Assembly: GCA_002712245.1 (NCBI GenBank)
Contig: PASZ01000020.1
Location: 7,967 to 13,192 of the forward strand
DNA from: Fidelibacterota bacterium
GTDB taxonomy: Bacteria > Fidelibacterota > Marinisomatia > Marinisomatales > TCS55
Length of the DNA stretch: 5,226 nucleotides
Reading direction: 5' to 3'
Below, piece by piece: positions 1 through 5,226 of the stretch. A program made the position numbers and the translations under genes. The notes beneath the pieces were generated by a model. It made no database searches and was not told the origin of the DNA. It saw only the letters and a list, made by a program, of their open reading frames with translations. Position 1 is the stretch's first letter. The number at the start of each line of letters is the position of its first letter.

Positions 1-122
1 TCTTTATGGATTACCATAAGCTTAGACTGGTCCCTGCGCTTTGCTGGATATTGTGCTATATATTTCTCTGGTAATGGATAATCAAAATCTGCGAGTTTCC
101 ATTTTTTCTTTTTTTCAATCAT
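1..122 (-). CDS. queA: S-adenosylmethionine:tRNA ribosyltransferase-isomerase, N-terminal fragment (cut by window edge)
   Basis: QueA transfers and isomerises the ribosyl moiety of S-adenosylmethionine onto 7-aminomethyl-7-deazaguanine in tRNA, making epoxyqueuosine at the wobble position; it is a cytoplasmic enzyme. Only the first 40 codons plus two bases are in the window; the rest continues past the left edge. The translation begins with a lysine-rich start (MIEKKKKW) and then shows the typical QueA N-terminus: LADFDYPLP at residues 10-18, [10 protein letters not shown] at 22-31 and SKLMVIHK at 33-40, matching the family pattern of D-F-x-(Y/F)-x-LP, then IAxxP, then R-(D/S)-x-S-(R/K)-L. 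The ATG overlaps the ruvB stop as ATGA, and an AAAGG sits 8 bases upstream, so this start is well supported and translation is probably coupled to ruvB. Adjacency to ruvB is a frequent arrangement in bacteria. The identification rests on a short stretch but the motif match is clear. Confidence 0.88.
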   Translation of the reverse strand, partial: MIEKKKKWKLADFDYPLPEKYIAQYPAKRRDQSKLMVIHK

Positions 123-1141
123 TTAAATAACCTTTGTTGTTTTTTAGTTATAGTTTTTCCAAGATGTTTATAAGATTTTTCTTGAGCAATGCGGCCTCGG
201 CTAGTCCGTTGAATAAATCCTTCTTTAATTAAATATGGTTCATAGACGTCTTCAACTGTTGACACATCTTCGCTTACAGCAACTGCAAGAGAGCTGAGCC
301 CTACCGGACCTCCATTAAATTTATCAATTAATGTTTCAAGGATCATTCTATCCATTGTATCTAGCCCATATTCATCAATGCCTAAAGATGAAAGTGATTC
401 TTTTGCAACTAATGCATCAATTTGCCCATTTGCTTTAACTTCAGCATAATCTCTAGTCCGTCTCAGTATACGATTAGCAATTCTTGGTGTTCCCCTAGAT
501 CTACCTGCGAGCTCTAGAGCACCATCTTGATCAATTTTAACATCAAGTATTTCAGCAGATCTTTTGATTATTTCATACAAATCTTCAGCTTCATAATAAT
601 TAAATCTAAGTATTACACCAAATCGATCTCTTAGTGGAGAAGTAAGGCTTCCTAGTCTAGTTGTCGCTCCAACAAGTGTAAAGGGTTCAACATTTAATTG
701 CACGCTTCTAGCGCTTGGTCCTTTATCAATCATAATTTCAATTCTGTAGTCTTCCATGGCTGAGTATAAATATTCCTCAACAATTGCATTAAGACGATGA
801 ATTTCATCAATAAAAAAAACATCTTTAGCTTCAAGGCTTGTAAGAATTCCAGCGAGATCCCCTGCGCGATCTAAAACTGGACCAGATGTTTGTCTTATGT
901 TCACACCTAGTTCTCTTGCAATAATAATTGAAAGGGTTGTTTTACCTAACCCTGGTGGACCAAAAAAAAGGACATGGTCAAGGGATTCACCTCGTTTATT
1001 TGCAGCTTCAATATATAGTTTTAAGCTATCAACTATTTCTTTTTGACCAATAAATTCGTCCATCTGGTTTGGTCTTAAAGATTTTTCAACTGCTAAATCT
1101 TCTTCGAATGGTTGAGGATCGTTAATATGGATTTCTGTCAA
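119..1141 (-). CDS. ruvB: Holliday junction branch migration DNA helicase RuvB
   Basis: RuvB is the AAA+ ATPase motor of the RuvAB complex; hexameric rings pump DNA through Holliday junctions during recombinational repair, guided by RuvA and resolved by RuvC. The 340 residues are the usual length. Visible in order: the LRP motif at 22-24 and GQ at 32-33, Walker [10 protein letters not shown] (61-69), Walker B with FFIDEIH (109-115), sensor 1 GATTR (158-162), the arginine finger in LRDRFG (R171), sensor 2 in GTPRIANR (R220), then the C-terminal winged helix with [10 protein letters not shown] (277-286) and QRTSRGR (311-317). Most homologues have Pro where this last motif has Ser. The start is TTG at 1141: an in-frame stop lies nine codons upstream, and the first internal ATG (codon 27) would remove the conserved LRP motif. 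A weak GAG lies six bases before the TTG. The TGA stop overlaps the queA start. ruvA is not adjacent. No damage to the frame is seen. Confidence 0.97.
   Translation of the reverse strand: MTEIHINDPQPFEEDLAVEKSLRPNQMDEFIGQKEIVDSLKLYIEAANKRGESLDHVLFFGPPGLGKTTLSIIIARELGVNIRQTSGPVLDRAGDLAGILTSLEAKDVFFIDEIHRLNAIVEEYLYSAMEDYRIEIMIDKGPSARSVQLNVEPFTLVGATTRLGSLTSPLRDRFGVILRFNYYEAEDLYEIIKRSAEILDVKIDQDGALELAGRSRGTPRIANRILRRTRDYAEVKANGQIDALVAKESLSSLGIDEYGLDTMDRMILETLIDKFNGGPVGLSSLAVAVSEDVSTVEDVYEPYLIKEGFIQRTSRGRIAQEKSYKHLGKTITKKQQRLFK
131..135 (-). promoter_or_regulatory. Shine-Dalgarno site of queA
   Basis: The minus strand reads AAAGG here, followed by an 8-base spacer (TTATTTAA) and the queA ATG at 122. 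It lies inside the last codons of ruvB. The same AAAGG motif precedes the transketolase start, which suggests it is the working ribosome-binding sequence in this genome and supports reinitiation of ribosomes finishing ruvB. Confidence 0.65.
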
Positions 1142-1147
1142 GTTTGG

Positions 1148-1150
1148 CTC
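1148..1150 (-). promoter_or_regulatory. Weak ribosome-binding site ahead of the TTG start of ruvB
   Basis: The minus strand reads TTCGAGCC, so a minimal GAG core sits 6 bases before the TTG at 1141. It is clearly weaker than the AAAGG sites of the two neighbouring starts. Together with the TTG codon this predicts modest translation of ruvB. The start choice rests mainly on protein conservation and the upstream in-frame stop, not on this site. Confidence 0.35.
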
Positions 1151-1164
1151 GAAATAGATAAAAA

Positions 1165-1213
1165 ATTAATAAAAACGTAGATAGAAGCTACAAAAATGAT
1201 TCAAGGTCGTCAA
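1165..1213 (-). promoter_or_regulatory. Possible weak internal promoter for ruvB-queA in the 81-base gap
   Basis: This is the only non-coding gap in the window. On the minus strand two overlapping sigma-70-like pairs can be read: TTGACG (1213-1208) with a 17-base spacer to TAGCTT (1190-1185), and TTGTAG (1193-1188) with a 17-base spacer to ATTAAT (1170-1165). The first has a good -35 box but a poor -10 box; the second has a moderate -10 box and would leave a leader of about 17-20 bases before the TTG. In such AT-rich DNA matches like these arise easily by chance, and if the organism uses a Bacteroidota-type sigma factor the consensus would differ. It is a candidate only. Confidence 0.2.
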
Positions 1214-1222
1214 ATTCGTACA

Positions 1223-3544
1223 TTAATTCGGAAATGATTTTTTAATTAATTCTAATCTTTTAGGTCGATCATCAGCGAACTTTCTAATTCCATCTAAAAT
1301 ACTTTTGCTATCAAGTTTTGACTCTGCAACAATTTCATCAACTGATCCACCAGTCCTCCATTGATTATCAAAGTCTGGGCTCATGCTATATTTCTCTACA
1401 ACTTTATTCGAAATCCATTTATGCATTAATCGTAAAGCACCATTTGTAATTATCATAGAATCAGACCACTCTCTGTCACTGATAATATCTTGTTGATATT
1501 TTAATGGCTGTGATGAGAACAATTCCCATGATACCGCTGAAACTATTTTTACATTAGGACCATCATTTTTTAGTTGCTCTAATAATGATACAATAGAATT
1601 AGTAGAGCTAGTCCCCCTAATAATAATCACGCCTAATTTTTCCTTATCATGATTATAGTCCTTGATAATATATGCGCCTTTAGATGCTTCTAGGTGCGAT
1701 GCCATTCCAAGTTTTTTTCGATCAGGAATTTCTACGGGAGGTCTTGTAAGGTGTAATGCTACAACCGGAACTGATGTAGATAGGGCTGCAGCTAAAGCAG
1801 GAGCAACTTCGTTGTGCTCCCAAGGATGTAGGTTGATTATATGCCCATCTGGAAATAATTGAGTAACGCCAGGTGCAAAAATCCCAAAATGTGTTCTGCT
1901 ATCCTCAGCAGTTTCAGGACCAGAATGTCCAGCAACCCAAATAAGCTTACCAACTTTTAAGTTTGAGTCTTGGGCCAACTGACTAAAGAGCCTTATGGGA
2001 CCATACTTGAGATAGCTAAATGATCCATAAGTACTCATTGCTCCATAGAAACCATTGAAACTTTCATAGGGGTTTTCATCAAAATTAACAGTTGCTAGAC
2101 CAGCTAACATTCCGGAATTGGTAAATTCAGTAATGCCTTGGGGAATCAAAGGGCTATCTTCGTTTGTCTTATAATTATACAAGCCTAAGTCTTTTGCTCC
2201 ATCAAATCCTTTAGCAAATCCTGATATATTAGTAGAATCTGCTAAATCAGCACTCATTGCTATAACAAGAGGTCTCCCATAAACTTCTATTGATCGTGAA
2301 TTAATATAACTTGCATATTTTGATAAGCCAACCCTATTGGGAGCTTTAGTTCCTGGCTCAACAAATAAGCTTGTAGGTAATGAATTTATATTAAATAATT
2401 CTGAATCATCAGATGGATTATTTAATTTTATTCTACAATTTTCCAATTTTTCAGGAACAGATTGACCTAAATCAATCAAGGTATCAGTTAAATAATCAAC
2501 TAATTCCTGGTTAGAATTGAGAACGGAAAAAATCGAATCAAAATAAGAACTGGCCTGCTCTTCTTGGCCTTCACGGTTAGATGCTTCAGCTTCGCCAAAT
2601 TTTATAAACTCTATATTATATTTTTTAGCAAAGTCCTCTTTTGTTTTCCAAAATAATTCTGAATTTCTTTTATGGGGGGAGCCATGGCTTGCATAGTCAA
2701 CTTTATGATAACCCCTTCCTTTGATTCCTTTACCATAAACCACTTTAGGTATATTTGGATCTGCGTTTTTAACTAATAGATTATGGTAGGCTTTCGTTAG
2801 TTCATCCCAGTCCTCTGCATTTGAGGTTCCTTCAACGTGCCATCCATGTGAGCCGAACCAATCTTCGGGCGCTCCATAAACAATCGAGCTAAACGGACGT
2901 GCATCAATTCCGAAATCATTCCAATCGAGATAATAAATTAAGTTTCCCAGCCCAAGACCACATGCAGAATTTATTGTTTCATGGGAGGCTCCTGTTGTTA
3001 AGCCGCCCTCTCCCTCAAAAGCAAATACTTTAACTTCGGGCGTTTTTGCTAATTTAAGCGCTAATGCCTCTCCGGCTGCTGCTGGAGAACCATGCCCGCT
3101 TGGTCCTGTATTGAACTTAAAAAATAATGTCTTACCTTCCATTTCAGCGTGACCAGGTAAACCCTTATTATTTCTTAAAGTAATTAGATCTTCCCAAACT
3201 AATTGAAAATCTGCACCCTTATAGTGGGTATATTTTTCTAATTTTGTTTGTTTAAATTTGATTCGTAAAGCTTCGTTTAATACCGCAAGTGTTGCATATA
3301 CCACTGGGTTTGTATGCCCTGCCACCAAAACATACCTATCAGCAAATCTTTTTCCCGCGTCTCTTATATCCCATCTCATGGCACCTGAAAGTAAAGTCAC
3401 TACCATTGCATGGACCTTAGACCTTGATCCACCTGGATGTCCAGATTGGCGCAAATTAAGCATGATATCTATACATTGATCTATAAGGTCTTTGGTTATT
3501 TCCCAATGTTTATAGTGTTGTTCAAGGACTTTTGGATCTTTCAT
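1223..3544 (-). CDS. tkt: Transketolase, enlarged divergent form (773 aa)
   Basis: Transketolase moves two-carbon ketol units between phosphosugars using thiamine diphosphate and a divalent metal, linking the pentose phosphate pathway to glycolysis in the cytoplasm. The chain has the full three-domain plan: cofactor pyrophosphate domain (about 1-310), linker (311-400), pyrimidine domain (400-605) and C-terminal domain (620-773, with SWELF at 672-676). From remembered E. coli TktA numbering, the active-site set aligns with steadily growing offsets: H36 (HPG), H77 (AGH), H132 (PGH), N209 (DWND), H287, R404, S431 (SADLA), catalytic E473 (GITEF), H540, D548, H552 and R601. The phosphate-binding residues are kept, which argues for real phosphosugar activity. 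The one change is EGEGG at 177-181, where Glu179 replaces the metal-binding Asp of GDG. The protein is about 110 residues longer than TktA, mostly between H77 and H132 and in the linker. The ATG shares a base with the uvrA stop and has AAAGG seven bases upstream. It is not a phosphoketolase or a pyruvate dehydrogenase E1, given the conserved sugar-binding residues. Confidence 0.9.
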   Translation of the reverse strand: MKDPKVLEQHYKHWEITKDLIDQCIDIMLNLRQSGHPGGSRSKVHAMVVTLLSGAMRWDIRDAGKRFADRYVLVAGHTNPVVYATLAVLNEALRIKFKQTKLEKYTHYKGADFQLVWEDLITLRNNKGLPGHAEMEGKTLFFKFNTGPSGHGSPAAAGEALALKLAKTPEVKVFAFEGEGGLTTGASHETINSACGLGLGNLIYYLDWNDFGIDARPFSSIVYGAPEDWFGSHGWHVEGTSNAEDWDELTKAYHNLLVKNADPNIPKVVYGKGIKGRGYHKVDYASHGSPHKRNSELFWKTKEDFAKKYNIEFIKFGEAEASNREGQEEQASSYFDSIFSVLNSNQELVDYLTDTLIDLGQSVPEKLENCRIKLNNPSDDSELFNINSLPTSLFVEPGTKAPNRVGLSKYASYINSRSIEVYGRPLVIAMSADLADSTNISGFAKGFDGAKDLGLYNYKTNEDSPLIPQGITEFTNSGMLAGLATVNFDENPYESFNGFYGAMSTYGSFSYLKYGPIRLFSQLAQDSNLKVGKLIWVAGHSGPETAEDSRTHFGIFAPGVTQLFPDGHIINLHPWEHNEVAPALAAALSTSVPVVALHLTRPPVEIPDRKKLGMASHLEASKGAYIIKDYNHDKEKLGVIIIRGTSSTNSIVSLLEQLKNDGPNVKIVSAVSWELFSSQPLKYQQDIISDREWSDSMIITNGALRLMHKWISNKVVEKYSMSPDFDNQWRTGGSVDEIVAESKLDSKSILDGIRKFADDRPKRLELIKKSFPN

Positions 3545-5226
3545 TATGCTGCCTTTTTTTTCTTTATTATTTGCTTTAGAAATTGTCCAGTGTATGATGT
3601 TTTATGTTTTATTATTTCTTCAGGGGTACCAGCAATAATTAAATCTCCTCCATCATTTCCCCCTTCTGGACCAAGATCAATTATCCAATCTGCGCTCTTA
3701 ATTATATCTAGATTGTGTTCAATAACAACCACTGTGTTTCCTTTGTCAACTAGTCTTTGTAAAACACCTAAAAGCAATTTTACATCTTCAAAATGTAAGC
3801 CTGTTGTTGGTTCATCAAGAATATAAAAAGTTTTATCTCTACTAGATTTTGAAAGTTCGGTTGATAGTTTAATTCTCTGAGCTTCACCTCCAGATAGTGT
3901 AGTTGCTTGTTGACCTAGCCTGATATATCCTAAACCAACATCATTTAATGTTGTAAGCTTTTTCATTACTTGAGGAATATTAGCAAAAAAACTTAATGAT
4001 TCTTCAACAGACATGCTGAGAATTTCTGCTATGTTTTTGTTTTTATATTTTATCTCAAGAGTTTCTCTATTGTAACGTGCTCCTTTGCAAACTTCACAGG
4101 TAACATAGACATCTGGAAGAAAATTCATCTCAATTTTAATAATACCATCACCCTCACAAGATTCACAGCGTCCCCCTTTTACATTAAATGAAAATCTTCC
4201 GGGCTTATATCCTCTTATTTTTGATTCAGCTAGTTGAGCAAATAAATCTCTAATAAATGTAAAAACTCCGGTATACGTTGCGGGGTTCGATCGGGGAGTC
4301 CTGCCAATAGGTTTTTGGTTAATCTCTATTACTTTATCAACATATTCCAACCCGCGCACCTCTTTATAAGGTAAAGGGTACGCTCTAGATCCATTTAATT
4401 CCTTTGATAAAATCGGGTAAAGGGTTTCATTAACCAATGTGCTCTTTCCTGATCCGCTGACACCGGTTACCACTATAAATTTCTCAAGGGGAAAAGTGGT
4501 ATTAATCTTTCTAAGATTATTTCCAGAAGCATTATCTATTGAAATATTTTTACCGCTTCCTTTTCTACGTTTATTGGGAAGGCTAATTGATTTTTTCCCT
4601 GATAAGTATTGACCGGTAATTGATATTGTTGAGCTTGTAATTTCATCAGGCGAACCAGAAAAAACTACTTCACCTCCATGCTCACCAGCGCCAGGACCTA
4701 TATCTATAATTTGATCAGCTTCTTCCATTGTTTCTTGGTCATGCTCAACAACAATAATTGAATTCCCTAAATCTCTTAGTTTTTTTAATGATCCAAGTAA
4801 ACGGGTATTATCTCTAGGGTGAAGCCCAATTGAAGGTTCATCTAGAATATAGAGAACTCCAACTAATTGGCTACCAATTTGTGTTGCAAGTCTAATTCTC
4901 TGCGCCTCTCCCCCTGAAAGGGTTGTTGCAGATCTATCCAAAGTTAAATAATCCAGACCTACATCAATTAAAAAGCTGATTCTTTTTTTTATTTCTTTAA
5001 TTATTTGGTCGGCTATTAAAGTATCCATTTTGTTTAATTTTATTTGATCAAAAAAATCTTTAATCTCTTTAATTGGATAAGAAGAAAGGGTTCCCAAGCT
5101 TGTATTGTTTACTGTTACAGATCTTGATTCCTTTTTCAATCTTGAACCTCCGCAATCAGGACAAGGCTTCATACTCATAAACTGTTCGATCCAGTCGCGA
5201 ATATGATTAGACTTTGTTTGTTTATA
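3544..5226 (-). CDS. uvrA: Excinuclease ABC subunit A, C-terminal 560 residues (5' end outside window)
   Basis: UvrA is the dimeric ABC-type ATPase that finds bulky DNA lesions, loads UvrB and starts nucleotide excision repair. The frame stays open to the right edge, through 16 codons before the Met at 5178 (reading [16 protein letters not shown]), so that Met is internal and not the start. UvrA is usually about 940 residues, so roughly 380 are missing, including the first Walker A and the UvrB-binding region. Counting visible residues: CPDCGG (C22, C25); first ABC signature [12 protein letters not shown] (103-114) and Walker [11 protein letters not shown] (127-136); second Walker [10 protein letters not shown] (255-263); the DNA-contacting zinc module C354-x2-C357-x19-C377-x2-C380; second signature [12 protein letters not shown] (444-455) and Walker [11 protein letters not shown] (469-478); a Lys-rich tail ending KKKKAA. 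Paired with the repair gene ruvB in the same direction. All visible ATPase motifs are intact. The TAA stop overlaps the next start by one base. Confidence 0.98.
   Translation of the reverse strand, partial: YKQTKSNHIRDWIEQFMSMKPCPDCGGSRLKKESRSVTVNNTSLGTLSSYPIKEIKDFFDQIKLNKMDTLIADQIIKEIKKRISFLIDVGLDYLTLDRSATTLSGGEAQRIRLATQIGSQLVGVLYILDEPSIGLHPRDNTRLLGSLKKLRDLGNSIIVVEHDQETMEEADQIIDIGPGAGEHGGEVVFSGSPDEITSSTISITGQYLSGKKSISLPNKRRKGSGKNISIDNASGNNLRKINTTFPLEKFIVVTGVSGSGKSTLVNETLYPILSKELNGSRAYPLPYKEVRGLEYVDKVIEINQKPIGRTPRSNPATYTGVFTFIRDLFAQLAESKIRGYKPGRFSFNVKGGRCESCEGDGIIKIEMNFLPDVYVTCEVCKGARYNRETLEIKYKNKNIAEILSMSVEESLSFFANIPQVMKKLTTLNDVGLGYIRLGQQATTLSGGEAQRIKLSTELSKSSRDKTFYILDEPTTGLHFEDVKLLLGVLQRLVDKGNTVVVIEHNLDIIKSADWIIDLGPEGGNDGGDLIIAGTPEEIIKHKTSYTGQFLKQIIKKKKAA
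3552..3556 (-). promoter_or_regulatory. Shine-Dalgarno site of the transketolase gene
   Basis: The minus strand reads AAAGG, preceded by an A-run, with a 7-base spacer (CAGCATA) before the ATG at 3544. It lies inside the lysine-alanine tail codons of uvrA. It fixes the transketolase start and, with the TAATG stop-start overlap, suggests translational coupling to uvrA. Confidence 0.65.

Noticed and set aside
1172..1196. Possible rho-independent terminator in the gap on the minus strand: GTAG, a 7-base loop, CTAC, then a T-rich run.
   Set aside because: The stem is only four pairs plus one possible G-U pair and has little GC, and the T-run is interrupted, so it is too weak. A terminator here would also cut a cluster that otherwise looks continuous.
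1223..3544. Transketolase gene read as a phosphoketolase or pyruvate dehydrogenase E1 because of its larger size.
   Set aside because: The phosphosugar-binding set (H287, R404, S431, H540, R601) and the PGH and SADLA motifs are those of transketolase, and the C-terminal domain follows the transketolase pattern.
3544..3560. A-run near the 3' end of uvrA as a possible programmed frameshift site joining uvrA to the transketolase.
   Set aside because: Both genes have complete conserved ends, UvrA and transketolase fusions are not known to me, and the run simply encodes the lysine tail next to a Shine-Dalgarno sequence.
3437..3826. Plus-strand open frame of 129 codons across the uvrA/transketolase junction.
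   Set aside because: It runs antisense to two well-supported conserved genes, has no recognisable domain, and is expected by chance opposite AT-rich coding sequence.
5176..5178. ATG that could be taken as the start of a short 544-residue UvrA-like protein.
   Set aside because: The frame continues open upstream to the window edge, and the extra 16 residues match the UvrA sequence that normally precedes the CPxCxG motif, so the gene is simply cut by the window.

Overview
This AT-rich bacterial window holds four genes, all on the minus strand and packed almost end to end. In transcription order (right to left) they are uvrA (its 5' part lies beyond the right edge), a large transketolase (tkt-like), ruvB, and queA (only its first 40 codons lie inside the window). 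Coding density is about 98%. The only gap is 81 bases, between the transketolase and ruvB. I see no tRNA, rRNA, CRISPR array, insertion sequence or long repeat.

Layout: bases 5226-3544 encode the C-terminal 560 residues of UvrA, the damage-recognition ATPase of nucleotide excision repair. Its TAA stop shares a base with the ATG of the transketolase (TAATG). That gene (3544-1223) encodes a 773-residue thiamine-diphosphate enzyme of the non-oxidative pentose phosphate pathway, about 110 residues longer than E. coli TktA. After the gap, ruvB (1141-119) starts with TTG and encodes the 340-residue Holliday-junction branch-migration motor. Its TGA stop overlaps the ATG of queA (ATGA), which encodes the S-adenosylmethionine:tRNA ribosyltransferase-isomerase of queuosine synthesis.

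Two genes overlap their upstream neighbour and are preceded by an AAAGG Shine-Dalgarno sequence, so the cluster looks like one operon with translational coupling. The gap before ruvB could hold a weak extra promoter. Functionally the cluster mixes DNA repair and recombination (uvrA, ruvB) with carbon metabolism (tkt) and tRNA modification (queA). ruvB-queA adjacency is common in bacteria, but ruvA is not next to ruvB here.

Organism: standard bacterial code, low GC and compact spacing suggest a free-living bacterium with a streamlined genome. A marine lineage of the FCB group such as Marinimicrobia (SAR406) is a guess from protein style only and needs a database search. The region is essentially housekeeping. 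I found no convincing new system; the point most worth checking is the unusual transketolase, which is enlarged and has Glu in place of the usual metal-binding Asp.
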